Source: Cytophagaceae bacterium (GTDB taxonomy: Bacteria > Bacteroidota > Bacteroidia > Cytophagales > Cytophagaceae). From it: a DNA stretch of 64,000 bases. A model generated the notes under the pieces. The model ran no database searches. It was not told the DNA's origin and saw only the letters and a list, made by a program, of their open reading frames with translations. The stretch spans positions 9,180 through 73,179 of the forward strand of contig JAGKWN010000005.1 of the NCBI GenBank assembly GCA_021151805.1, in the 5' to 3' direction. The position numbers were made by a program, and so were the translations under genes. Positions 1 through 8,428 of the stretch are shown here, piece by piece (within the stretch, counting starts at the first letter, position 1; the number at the start of each line of letters is the position of its first letter).

Positions 1-78
1 TATTTTTCCCTGGATACTGCTTTGAGCAAAGAGCACCTGGCAAAACAATAGCAGCAACACGAACAGATATATCTTCAT
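1..78 (-). CDS. N-terminus of a secreted protein, probably a TonB-dependent receptor (partial)
   Basis: An open frame begins at an ATG at 78 and runs off the left edge. The 26 visible residues form a signal peptide (MKIY, then a Leu/Val/Phe-rich core) ending in FAQ, followed by SSIQGKI. In Bacteroidota, a signal peptide followed directly by xxIxGKI is the usual beginning of the carboxypeptidase-regulatory-like plug domain of TonB-dependent outer-membrane receptors. That identity is inference, because the barrel lies outside the window. It lies 99 bp downstream of the His-rich exported protein on the same strand, so a metal-uptake pair is plausible. Confidence 0.5.
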   Translation of the reverse strand, partial: MKIYLFVLLLLFCQVLFAQSSIQGKI

Positions 79-177
79 GTTGTAATGTTTAGATTCAATA
101 AAATGAATAGCATTATTGAAGCACTTCTTTAAAAGAGAACTTAATAAGATTCATACATACATTTGACCCGCTATGTA

Positions 178-612
178 TTATGCCTGTTGCGGAGGCTGAA
201 AAGGAGGGAATGGAGAATGGGTAATCGAGGTGAATAAATAAAAAGAGTAGAATCTGGTACGAGATGGTTTAATGCATTGGTGAATGGCGAAATCCGGATC
301 AGCCTGTGTAAACAGGTCAATTTTAAGATTGAGCTTTATTGGTGGTAATGAAGATCTTTGTTGGGCATCATCATTACCATCAATGTGATCCTGCAGATCA
401 TGTGTATGGGTATGTTTGTAAGTATGGTCATGGTTATGCTGAAGATGTTTGTGGATCTCCATTGGATTGATTCTATGCTGATGGGTAGCATGATGATGCC
501 ATGGATTGTCGGGGATATAATGCAGCAGTGTATGAATAAAAGAAGCAGCATCCTTTACAGCCAGCATACAGATGCTGGTTATAAGGAGGAATGCTGTTAA
601 TTGTTTATTCAT
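178..612 (-). CDS. His-rich exported protein of unknown function, 144 aa
   Basis: I do not recognise a named family. Residues 1-24 look like a signal peptide or single membrane anchor (MNKQLTAFLLITSICMLAV). Residues about 38-75 are very rich in histidine (HHHATHQH, HNHDHTYKHTHTHD), a typical metal-binding composition. The C-terminal part has no obvious motif and ends in a Pro/Gln-rich tail. ORFs on both strands overlap here because the His codons are regular. This frame is preferred for its signal peptide and its tandem position before a receptor-like gene. A periplasmic or surface metal-buffering role is inference. Confidence 0.6.
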   Translation of the reverse strand: MNKQLTAFLLITSICMLAVKDAASFIHTLLHYIPDNPWHHHATHQHRINPMEIHKHLQHNHDHTYKHTHTHDLQDHIDGNDDAQQRSSLPPIKLNLKIDLFTQADPDFAIHQCIKPSRTRFYSFYLFTSITHSPFPPFQPPQQA

Positions 613-987
613 TAGATCCTGTTTGTGTATTTGTTCGATGCAGGTACTACTTAAGTACTACAAATCAAGATATAAAATGTAACTAAAAGGGCGTTATATT
701 CTTTTTCCTTTTTTTCTTTTTCCTGATTGATTTATGTTTGTCAGGCAAAAAATCCTATTAAGTTGACTTAATTTTTTTTAAAACGCCCTGAGATATTTCT
801 GTACCTGCCGAAAAATAATTATTCTCCAACGTTGAACAGTTATATTTAAGCTTACAGAACTACGGAGTACCGTGGGATGATTGGGATGTGTTATTGATCA
901 GAATGTGCTATGGTTTGGCAAGTCTACGCAGCAATTTTGAATAAGAGTACAAACGATTATTCGTGTAAGCTATCAATCATTCCGGAA
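613..987. other. Intergenic region with small dyads, no gene seen
   Basis: This 375-bp AT-rich stretch lies upstream of the His-rich gene. It holds the 10-bp palindrome TACTTAAGTA near 650 and an 8-bp inverted repeat, AGGGCGTT near 688 and AACGCCCT near 782. Either could be an operator for the minus-strand pair, but nothing identifies a regulator. I see no coding frame. Confidence 0.35.
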
Positions 988-1695
988 TTATGAATTATTT
1001 GCTTTCAGTACGAAACCCACATTGAAGCCTAATGCATGCGGAATTCCATTCATAGGAATAGCTTCAATTTTAAGAACAGTAAAATATTTTTTCAGAAGTA
1101 ATGCTAAGGCATCATAATCAAAACCTTTGTGCCCGCAGTCAATCCGTTCTACTTTATCCATCCTGCCGATAGAACCATACAGCAGTTCTTTAACAGAATA
1201 AGATTCTGTCTGGCCTTTATCTTGTGTAATGGATTTGATGATGTGCTTAAAAAACAGCACCGGACCTTTTTCATTCGGCACACTGATCAGGCAATATTTT
1301 GTTGTTTTTAAAGCCAGCTGTTTGATGTATGCTTCCAGATCTGCTGCCGGTATATGTTCCAGCGTTTCCAGGCAAACACTGATTTCATACGATTGACCAT
1401 CGTTACTGAAATCTGCTGGTTTCTCACAGGTATGAAATGTGTATTCCGGTTTATGCCGCCATTTCGTTTTTGCAATATCCAGTCCGCCTTCCCAGTTTGC
1501 ATCATAACCAGCATAGGAGCGTGGTTTGTTGCTTAAAAAATCAATCGTTTTTCCATCATAACAACCAAGTTCCAGCATACGATAAGATGCAAGGTTCCAT
1601 TTCTCAATCCATTGGTTCACCCAATGATATCTGGCAAAATGTAATTTGCTTCTGAAAGACTTTCCGTCGAATAAGCGTTCGTTGTATGTAGCCAC
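988..1695 (-). CDS. Class I SAM-dependent methyltransferase
   Basis: The 235-residue protein has the Rossmann-fold methyltransferase signature. Motif I is MLELGCYDGKT (about residues 40-50), followed by an acidic residue in YDAN for SAM ribose binding, and ETLEHI (about 110) as the post-motif helix typical of small-molecule or lipid methyltransferases. It has no signal peptide or membrane segment and should be cytoplasmic. The substrate cannot be read from the sequence. It lies downstream of lutB on the same strand, but a 147-bp gap filled with heptad repeats argues against tight coupling. Confidence 0.8.
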   Translation of the reverse strand: MATYNERLFDGKSFRSKLHFARYHWVNQWIEKWNLASYRMLELGCYDGKTIDFLSNKPRSYAGYDANWEGGLDIAKTKWRHKPEYTFHTCEKPADFSNDGQSYEISVCLETLEHIPAADLEAYIKQLALKTTKYCLISVPNEKGPVLFFKHIIKSITQDKGQTESYSVKELLYGSIGRMDKVERIDCGHKGFDYDALALLLKKYFTVLKIEAIPMNGIPHALGFNVGFVLKANNS

Positions 1696-1702
1696 TTTAA
1701 AA

Positions 1703-1733
1703 ATTATGAATTATAAATTATAAATTATGAATT
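1703..1733. repeat. (ATTATRA)4 heptanucleotide repeat
   Basis: Four perfect 7-bp units in the order ATTATGA, ATTATAA, ATTATAA, ATTATGA lie just upstream of the methyltransferase start. The same motif recurs at many gene boundaries in the window. Confidence 0.8.
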
Positions 1734-1778
1734 GGTCTGGATATGCTGATTATAATTGCATCCAGAGATAAGGAGTCT

Positions 1779-1847
1779 GTAATTATGAGTTATGAATTTA
1801 ATGTTAACCTTCAATTCATAACTCATAATTCATCATTCATAATTACC
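1779..1847. repeat. Inverted pair of heptad repeats
   Basis: Heptads run forward at 1781-1798 and as their reverse complement at 1813-1830, giving an 18-bp perfect stem with a 14-nt loop. A further reverse unit runs up to the lutB stop codon. It could fold in RNA downstream of lutB, but it lacks the GC-rich stem and T-run of an ordinary terminator. Confidence 0.7.
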
Positions 1848-3213
1848 TACGCTCTTTCCATAACTGCTGGAAAGATTTTGGTGCAATATGTACATCTTCT
1901 CTGCGCTTGCTCCAGGAGTTTTTGAAAATAAAACTCACCATGAAATTTTTTAAGCCGGCGCCAGGCAGGTTCAGTAATTTTCTGTTCATCATGGCACGCA
2001 GCCAGAGCTTGAAGCCAAAGCGTTCCGCTTTTGTTGACAGACCTTCTTTAACGCTTTGATTGCGGTTCAATAATAGTAAGTTGTGTAGATCAATCTTCAC
2101 CGGACAAACACTGGTACAGGCGCCGCAAAGGGAACTGGCATAGCTTAAGTGTTTGAACTTTTCCATGCCATCGAGGTGTGGCGTGATCACAGAACCGATA
2201 GGGCCGCTGTAAGTACTGGCATAGGTGTGCCCGCCGATGTTTCTGTAAACCGGACAGATATTCAAACATGCACCGCAACGGATACAATTCAATGCCTGGC
2301 GTTTATCCGGGTCAAGCATTAAGTTGGTACGGCCATTATCAAGCAATACCACATACATCTCTTCCGGACCGTCGCTTTCACCTTGTTTGGTTGGGCCGGT
2401 CAGTACAGTGTTGTAAACCGTCACTTGTTGGCCGGTTCCGCTCTGTGCAAGCATTGGCCAGAACAATCCAAGGTCTGTTAGTGAAGGAATTAATTTTTCG
2501 ATCCCAACAATAGCAATATGTGTTTTAGGGAATGTAGTTGATAAACGAGCATTACCTTCGTTTTCAGTAACAGCAATGCCACCTACATCGGCAATCAGGA
2601 AGTTGGCACCTGAAACACCAACTTCAGCATCTAAGTATTTTTCACGCAGGATTCTACGCGCTGTAAGTGTTAACTCCTGTGCGTCGTCGGTATATGGAAT
2701 TCCTAATTTCTGTTCAAACAATACCGAGATATCATGGCGCGACATGTGCATCGCAGGAGTAACAATGTGATAAGGCTTCTGGCCTGCAAGCTGAACAATA
2801 TATTCACCAAGATCTGTTTCGATCGATTCAATACCATTCTTTTCAAGATATTCATTAAAGTGAATTTCTTCGGTTGTCATGGTCTTGGACTTAACAACAC
2901 TTTTCGTTTTTTTCTCTTTAAGAATTTTGTGAATTTCTTTTAATGCTTCTTCTGCATCCTGTGCCCAAATAACTTTGCCACCATTTTTGGTGAAGTTGCT
3001 TTCAAATTCAATGAGGTATTTGTCGAGGTTTTCGATCACCTGTGTTTTTATGTAAGACGCGCGCTGTCTGCCTAGTTCATGGTTGCTGAACTGAGACATG
3101 CCTTTAGCAACAGCATCGTTGTAACGGCCAATATTGAAATTGATTTTACGACGGTGTTCCGGATCAAAGGTTTTAACGTCGGCGTCTAATAAGAACGATT
3201 CAGAGTTTTTCAT
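1843..3213 (-). CDS. lutB: LutB-type iron-sulfur protein (lactate oxidation)
   Basis: The 456-residue protein matches the LutB/YkgF family, a cytoplasmic iron-sulfur component of the LutABC L-lactate oxidation system. The N-terminal two-thirds is the LUD-like domain (for example VKSKTMTTEEI and FLIADVGGIAVTENEGNAR). The C-terminal part carries two ferredoxin-type motifs, CIRCGACLNICPVY and CGACTSVCPVKIDLHNLL, for two 4Fe-4S clusters. No lutA or lutC is adjacent: the peptidase gene ends 2 bp upstream and the methyltransferase follows. A role in lactate or another 2-hydroxyacid is therefore family knowledge, not context. The start codon is ATG at 3213. Confidence 0.85.
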   Translation of the reverse strand: MKNSESFLLDADVKTFDPEHRRKINFNIGRYNDAVAKGMSQFSNHELGRQRASYIKTQVIENLDKYLIEFESNFTKNGGKVIWAQDAEEALKEIHKILKEKKTKSVVKSKTMTTEEIHFNEYLEKNGIESIETDLGEYIVQLAGQKPYHIVTPAMHMSRHDISVLFEQKLGIPYTDDAQELTLTARRILREKYLDAEVGVSGANFLIADVGGIAVTENEGNARLSTTFPKTHIAIVGIEKLIPSLTDLGLFWPMLAQSGTGQQVTVYNTVLTGPTKQGESDGPEEMYVVLLDNGRTNLMLDPDKRQALNCIRCGACLNICPVYRNIGGHTYASTYSGPIGSVITPHLDGMEKFKHLSYASSLCGACTSVCPVKIDLHNLLLLNRNQSVKEGLSTKAERFGFKLWLRAMMNRKLLNLPGAGLKNFMVSFIFKNSWSKRREDVHIAPKSFQQLWKERR

Positions 3214-3215
3214 AT

Positions 3216-4841
3216 TTATTCAGTAACGTCTACTACAAGCTTATGATCTAAGTTTGCAATTTCCCACGCTGTCAGAAATACTAATTGAGTGATTTTTGTC
3301 ATCTTATCAAACCGGATTTTATCAACAGTGTCTGTCGGTTTGTGATAATCCTCGTGAACACCTGAGAAATAGAAGATCACAGGAATCCGGTTCTTGGCAA
3401 AGTTATAATGATCGGAACGATAATAAAAACGGTTCGGGTCATCGTAAGAATTGAAGGTATAATCCAGCTGTATATTCGGAGCGCTGGCATTCGCCTGCTC
3501 GCTGATCTTGTGCAGCTCGGTAGATAAACGGTTGCTGCCGATGATGTATACATATTCCTCGTTGTTGATGTGGCTGGCATCTACACGGCCAATCATGTCA
3601 ATGTTCAGATCAACAACCGTATTTTTTAACGGAAATACTGGTTTGTCGGTATAATATTCTGAACCCATCAGGCCGCGTTCTTCGCCTGTTACCGGCATGA
3701 ACAGGATTGTACGAGCCGGGCTGAAGCCTTCATTACGGGCAAGTGAAAATGCCTGTGCAATTTCCAGCAAGGCAACTGTGCCTGAACCATCATCGTCTGC
3801 ACCATAACAGATCTTTCCGTTCTCAATACCCAGGTGATCGTAATGAGCTGTCAATACTACAATCTCTTCCGGATGTTTCGATCCTTCAATAATACCTAAT
3901 ACATTTTCTGTATCGACCATACGTTCAGCAACACCAGCTTTGGCTAGCACTTTGGCAGATTTAAACGGGTATAGCGGTAATCCTTTACATTTTTTTCCAG
4001 CCGGCAAGGCTGCAGGAGCAAGGCTTAAATCCTTTTTGTAACTCTGCATAATTGCTGGTGTGCTTTTCAACATTTCCGCAGCAAGACTGATGGGAATAAA
4101 AAACGCACTTGCTTTCTTCTTATGTGTAAACGCCATGGATGGCGCACTTAAATGATCTTTTAATGAATTCAGACGTGTTTCAAAGTCCTGGTCTGTGTTG
4201 CCGACAATAACGAATACAGCTTTTGCTCCTTTCTTGAATGCCAGTTCGGATTTCGCACGCCAGTCGTTTGCCCAGCTCGAAGATTTTTTTGTTCCGCTTA
4301 CCAATGAAATTGAATCCCGGAATGGTTCGCCTGTAAAAATGATAACACCTTTATCCTTTACATCCAGCGCGGCATAATCGTTGTAACCTTTGGATTCGAT
4401 TCCATAACCTGCACATACGATTTTCATAGGTGTTGCTTCAGGCAGGCTCACGTCTCCATAAGCATAGAAGTCTTTTAGAAATTCCTTCTTGTTTTTATTG
4501 ACAGTGATGTATACATCCGCCCATTTTTTTTCTACCAGGGTGAATTTCTGAAAATAGCTGTTGCCGGAAGCTGAGGAGACAGGAGGCGTCAATCCGAATT
4601 CTTTGAATTTGGCAGCCAGGTATAAAGCGGCCTTCTTCTGGCCGGCTTCACCGGTAGCCCGTCCTTCCATGCTATCGGAGGCTACAATGTGCAGATAGTC
4701 AGATAAATCTTTTGCGGTGATGGATTTTACTGCCAGATCTTTGATCGTACTTTCATCCGGCACGGGACGGGCATTGATCAATAAAAGGCCGCAGATTGCC
4801 AGCAGAGGTATATAAATGATTTTTTTCATAGAGGTATTCAT
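3216..4841 (-). CDS. Secreted M28-family zinc aminopeptidase
   Basis: The 541-residue protein begins with a signal peptide (MNTSMKKIIYIPLLAICGLLL). A PA-type insertion appears to occupy the first half. The C-terminal catalytic domain has the M28 metal-site order: TAHYDHLG (His), GADDDGSG (bridging Asp), TGEERGLMGSEYY (catalytic Glu and ligand Glu), NIDMIGR (Asp) and RSDHYNF (His). All expected ligands are present, so the enzyme should be active. It probably trims peptides in the periplasm or outside the cell. Its stop lies 2 bp before the lutB start, suggesting co-transcription, although no functional link is evident. Confidence 0.87.
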   Translation of the reverse strand: MNTSMKKIIYIPLLAICGLLLINARPVPDESTIKDLAVKSITAKDLSDYLHIVASDSMEGRATGEAGQKKAALYLAAKFKEFGLTPPVSSASGNSYFQKFTLVEKKWADVYITVNKNKKEFLKDFYAYGDVSLPEATPMKIVCAGYGIESKGYNDYAALDVKDKGVIIFTGEPFRDSISLVSGTKKSSSWANDWRAKSELAFKKGAKAVFVIVGNTDQDFETRLNSLKDHLSAPSMAFTHKKKASAFFIPISLAAEMLKSTPAIMQSYKKDLSLAPAALPAGKKCKGLPLYPFKSAKVLAKAGVAERMVDTENVLGIIEGSKHPEEIVVLTAHYDHLGIENGKICYGADDDGSGTVALLEIAQAFSLARNEGFSPARTILFMPVTGEERGLMGSEYYTDKPVFPLKNTVVDLNIDMIGRVDASHINNEEYVYIIGSNRLSTELHKISEQANASAPNIQLDYTFNSYDDPNRFYYRSDHYNFAKNRIPVIFYFSGVHEDYHKPTDTVDKIRFDKMTKITQLVFLTAWEIANLDHKLVVDVTE

Positions 4842-4923
4842 GTGGTAAATCTACTAAATTTTAGCTGAATATTATTTATCCACAGGGACTTCCGAAAACA
4901 GTCCTTATGCCGCAGCAATTTTG

Positions 4924-4931
4924 TAAATTTG
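4924..4931 (+). promoter_or_regulatory. Possible -7 promoter element before gcvP
   Basis: TAAATTTG matches the Bacteroidota -7 consensus TAnnTTTG. There is no good TTTG at the expected -33 position, so support is weak. It would place transcription start near 4938, about 58 nt before the ATG. Confidence 0.3.
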
Positions 4932-4995
4932 TGGTCGTTTCGCCGAAGACTCCTCTTCCGTGGAACGTTCCTTACTATTTAGTAGTTCTACCCGT

Positions 4996-7890
4996 ATGAA
5001 AATCGATTTATCCCAAAGAGGTTCCTTCCAGGAAAGACACATTGGCACATCTGCAACAGAAAAAGAAGCGATGCTGGCAGCTATTGGTGTACGTTCATTA
5101 GATCAACTGATTGATGAGACAGTTCCTGCAAGTATCCGCTTAGCAAAGCCATTGCAGTTGCCTAAAGCTCTGAGTGAAGAAGAATTCCTTGTTGAATTCA
5201 AAAAAGTAGTTTCTCAAAATCAGATCTATAAGACCTACATTGGTTTAGGATATTACAATACGATTACACCACCGGTAATCTTAAGAAATATATTAGAGAA
5301 CCCGGGTTGGTATACAGCTTATACACCGTATCAGGCAGAGATCGCGCAAGGCCGTCTGGAAGCGTTGATCAATTACCAGACCATGGTATGCGACCTTACC
5401 GGTATGGAGATTGCGAATGCTTCTTTACTGGATGAAGCAACCGCAGCGGCTGAAGCAATGACCTTAATACACAGCTTGCGCAAAGGCAGTAAAAAGAATG
5501 CGCAGGTATTTGTTGTATCGCCGAATACATTCCCGCAAACAATCGACGTGTTGCTTACACGTTCAGAACCGTTGGGTATTAAACTTGAAATTACAGATCC
5601 GAATACGGTTGATTATTCCCGTACAGACATCTTTGGTGTGCTGGTACAATCTCCGGACTGCAACGGACTTACAACAGATTATACAAAGCTTATCACACAG
5701 GCGCATGCAAACGATGCATTGGTTGCATTTGGTGCAGATCTGTTAAGCTTAACGTTATTGAAAACGCCGGGTGAAATGGGAGCTGATGTAGTATTCGGTT
5801 CTTCACAACGTTTCGGGGTACCTATGGGCTTTGGCGGTCCGCATGCAGGTTTCTTTGCAACGAAAGAAGAATACAAGCGCCAGCTGCCGGGTCGTATCAT
5901 TGGTGTATCCATTGACGCAGAAGGCAAAAAAGCTTATCGTATGTCTTTACAGACGCGTGAGCAGCATATCCGCAGAGAGAAGGCAACTTCAAACATCTGT
6001 ACAGCTCAGGTGTTATTGTCTGTAATTGCAGCATCGTATGCGGTGTATCATGGTCCGGCAGGACTTACAAAAATTGCCAGACGTGTACACGGATTTGCAA
6101 CAGCATTAACCTCTATATTAAATCAATTAGGTTTTGCTCAAACAAACCAGGCATATTTTGATACGATTGCTGTTCAGGCAAAAGGCCAAACAGCAGCGAT
6201 TAAAGCAGCGGCAGAAAAACGTTTGGTAAACCTGCGTTATGAAAATGATAGCGTTGTAATCGCCTTGGACGAATCCGTTACAGTAGCTGATTTAACTGTA
6301 CTTGCAGAGATCTTTGCAGAAGTAGCCGGTAAATCAGCACTTGTTTCAGAACTGGTTCAACACGTATTAACTATTGATTCAGTATTACCGAAGGAATTGG
6401 CGCGTACGTCTGCATTTATGACGCACCCGGTTTTCAATACATATGATACTGAACATGAAATGCTTCGTTACCTGAAGCATCTTGAAAATAAAGACTTGTC
6501 GTTAACACATTCCATGATTTCATTGGGATCATGTACCATGAAACTTAATGCTACGACAGAAATGATTCCTGTAACCTGGCCGGAGATCGGACAGATTCAC
6601 CCGTTTGTACCGGCAGCTCAGGTAAAAGGCTATCATGAATTGTTTAAGAATATTGAATCGTGGTTATCTGAAATTACAGGTTTTGCAGGTGTTTCTGTGC
6701 AGCCGAACTCTGGTGCACAGGGTGAGTATGCTGGTTTACTGGTGATTCGCGCATACCATGAGAGCAGAGGAGATCATCACCGTAATATTGCATTGATCCC
6801 GACTTCTGCACACGGTACCAATCCGGCAAGTGCGGTAATGGCAGCGATGCAGGTAGTGTTGGTGAAATGTGATGATGCTGGGAATATTGATGTTGCTGAC
6901 CTGAAAGAGAAAGCAGCTTTACATAGCAAGAATCTTTCGTGTTTGATGGTTACGTATCCATCTACACACGGGGTGTTTGAAGAAAGTATCATTGAAATCT
7001 GCGAAGTAATCCATAGCCACGGTGGACAAGTATACATGGACGGCGCGAATATGAACGCACAGGTTGGGTTAACTTCTCCGGGAAATATCGGTGCCGATGT
7101 TTGTCACCTGAATTTACATAAGACTTTCTGTATCCCGCACGGTGGCGGTGGCCCAGGTGTTGGGCCGATCGGTGTGGCGGCGCATCTTGTACCATTCCTT
7201 CCTGGCCACGCAGTTGTTAAAGCGGGTGGCGAGAAGGCTATCCATGCTGTATCTGCAGCACCATGGGGCAGTGCAAGTATTCTTCCGATCTCATATGCGT
7301 ACATTGCCATGATGGGAGCGGACGGCTTGACCAATGCAACGAAGAATGCCATCCTGAATGCAAATTATATCAAATCCCGTTTAGAGAAATTCTATCCGAT
7401 TCTGTATACCGGAACAAACGGACATTGTGCGCACGAATTCATCTTAGATTGCAGAGCGTTCAAAAATACAGTTGGTATTGAAGTGGAAGATATCGCGAAA
7501 CGCTTGATGGATTATGGTTTCCACGCACCTACGGTTTCCTTCCCGGTGGCAGGAACCTTGATGATTGAACCGACTGAAAGTGAATCCATGCAGGAGCTGG
7601 ATCGTTTCTGTGATGCAATGATTTCAATCCGTAAGGAAATTGCTGAAATCGAAAACGGTACAGCAGATAAAAACGATAACGTGCTGAAACATGCGCCACA
7701 TACGGCAAGTGTAATTACAGCAGATGAATGGACACGTTCTTATTCAAGACAAAAAGCAGCATATCCACTACCATACTTAAAGACGACAAAATTCTGGCCG
7801 TCTGTAAGCCGTATCGATAGTGCGTATGGTGACCGTAACCTCTTCTGCAGCTGTATTCCTACAGAGGAGTTTGTTGAAGCGGAAGCGTAG
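4996..7890 (+). CDS. gcvP: Glycine dehydrogenase (decarboxylating), P-protein of the glycine cleavage system
   Basis: The protein is 964 residues from the ATG at 4996, the usual length of the single-chain P-protein. It begins QERHIGTSATEKEAML, the standard GcvP N-terminus, so I prefer this ATG to the in-frame GTG at 4960, which adds 12 unlikely residues. The N-terminal half holds YHGPAGLTKIARR. The C-terminal half holds the glycine-rich PLP region LHKTFCIPHGGGGPGVGP, with the Schiff-base lysine at about residue 709. It decarboxylates glycine and passes the aminomethyl group to GcvH lipoate. The gcvT and gcvH genes are not nearby. A strong terminator follows. Confidence 0.95.
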   Translation: MKIDLSQRGSFQERHIGTSATEKEAMLAAIGVRSLDQLIDETVPASIRLAKPLQLPKALSEEEFLVEFKKVVSQNQIYKTYIGLGYYNTITPPVILRNILENPGWYTAYTPYQAEIAQGRLEALINYQTMVCDLTGMEIANASLLDEATAAAEAMTLIHSLRKGSKKNAQVFVVSPNTFPQTIDVLLTRSEPLGIKLEITDPNTVDYSRTDIFGVLVQSPDCNGLTTDYTKLITQAHANDALVAFGADLLSLTLLKTPGEMGADVVFGSSQRFGVPMGFGGPHAGFFATKEEYKRQLPGRIIGVSIDAEGKKAYRMSLQTREQHIRREKATSNICTAQVLLSVIAASYAVYHGPAGLTKIARRVHGFATALTSILNQLGFAQTNQAYFDTIAVQAKGQTAAIKAAAEKRLVNLRYENDSVVIALDESVTVADLTVLAEIFAEVAGKSALVSELVQHVLTIDSVLPKELARTSAFMTHPVFNTYDTEHEMLRYLKHLENKDLSLTHSMISLGSCTMKLNATTEMIPVTWPEIGQIHPFVPAAQVKGYHELFKNIESWLSEITGFAGVSVQPNSGAQGEYAGLLVIRAYHESRGDHHRNIALIPTSAHGTNPASAVMAAMQVVLVKCDDAGNIDVADLKEKAALHSKNLSCLMVTYPSTHGVFEESIIEICEVIHSHGGQVYMDGANMNAQVGLTSPGNIGADVCHLNLHKTFCIPHGGGGPGVGPIGVAAHLVPFLPGHAVVKAGGEKAIHAVSAAPWGSASILPISYAYIAMMGADGLTNATKNAILNANYIKSRLEKFYPILYTGTNGHCAHEFILDCRAFKNTVGIEVEDIAKRLMDYGFHAPTVSFPVAGTLMIEPTESESMQELDRFCDAMISIRKEIAEIENGTADKNDNVLKHAPHTASVITADEWTRSYSRQKAAYPLPYLKTTKFWPSVSRIDSAYGDRNLFCSCIPTEEFVEAEA

Positions 7891-7897
7891 TTTGTTA

Positions 7898-7928
7898 ATT
7901 ATGAATTATGAGTTATAAATTATGAATT
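7898..7928. repeat. (ATTATRA)n heptad repeat after gcvP
   Basis: Units ATTATGA, ATTATGA, GTTATAA, ATTATGA begin 7 bp after the gcvP stop codon. They belong to the dispersed heptad family. Confidence 0.8.
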
Positions 7929-7949
7929 CATAAATGGAATAATAAAGTA

Positions 7950-7984
7950 AAAGAGGAGCTTGTTAAACAGGCTCCTCTTTTTGT
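7950..7984 (+). terminator. Rho-independent terminator of gcvP
   Basis: The stem AAAGAGGAGC pairs with GCTCCTCTTT (7971-7980) around an 11-nt loop and is followed by T-rich sequence. Confidence 0.85.
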
Positions 7985-7996
7985 TTACTCATTCCT

Positions 7997-8095
7997 GCCT
8001 TTGTATAGCCCAGGGTTTAAACCCTGGGCTATACAAAGGCGAACGTAACGTTTAACCCGAGGCTATACAAAGACTAAACCCCAGGCTATACAAGG
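7997..8095. repeat. Perfect 44-bp palindrome followed by two diverged half copies
   Basis: Positions 7997-8040 are a perfect palindrome centred on TTTAAA, with arms containing CCTTTGTATAGCCCAGGG. Two further copies of the right arm follow in direct orientation at 8050-8072 and 8074-8095, each with the core GGCTATACAA. This resembles REP/BIME-like elements mobilised by REP-associated transposases, but no transposase gene is near. It could also form a very strong hairpin. Confidence 0.75.
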
Positions 8096-8428
8096 ACGCC
8101 AGATACCGCATACCATAATTACTGTATTTTTTATACACACGCGAAACCGACTTCCAGTAATACAGTCTATGTAATTGATCGCTTTGTTTTTATTTCAGAA
8201 GCAGAGTTACCTTTGATACCATTAATTGTATTTATTTGATATAAATTCTTGGTAGTCTGATAAATGACTGGTTTTTGGGTAAACTACACGAATATTTGAA
8301 TTTACTTTTCATTTTAAATGATAAAATGTACTTTTTTCAAGAATTTAGCCTTAAAACAAAATGATAATTTACATTAACGGGCATAAAATCGTATAATTAT
8401 GGTGCCTAAAAATTGTGCTTAAATAAGA
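8096..8428. other. AT-rich upstream region of the 8.4-28.8 kb gene run
   Basis: No coding frame or RNA gene is seen. The region presumably carries the promoter for the following operon. Candidate AT-rich -7 sequences occur (for example GTATAATTATG near 8392), but none with a clearly spaced TTTG. Confidence 0.35.

Noticed and set aside
336..600. Overlapping ORFs on both strands rich in Met or Leu within the His-rich gene
   Set aside because: They are mirror frames of the His-codon repeats. Only the frame with a signal peptide and sensible context is kept.
4842..4995. Glycine riboswitch upstream of gcvP
   Set aside because: The 5' region is only about 60 nt beyond the likely promoter and shows no tandem aptamer-like stems. 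Too short for a glycine riboswitch.
4960..4995. GTG start adding 12 residues to GcvP
   Set aside because: The added residues are not family-like, and the ATG at 4996 directly precedes the normal GcvP N-terminus.
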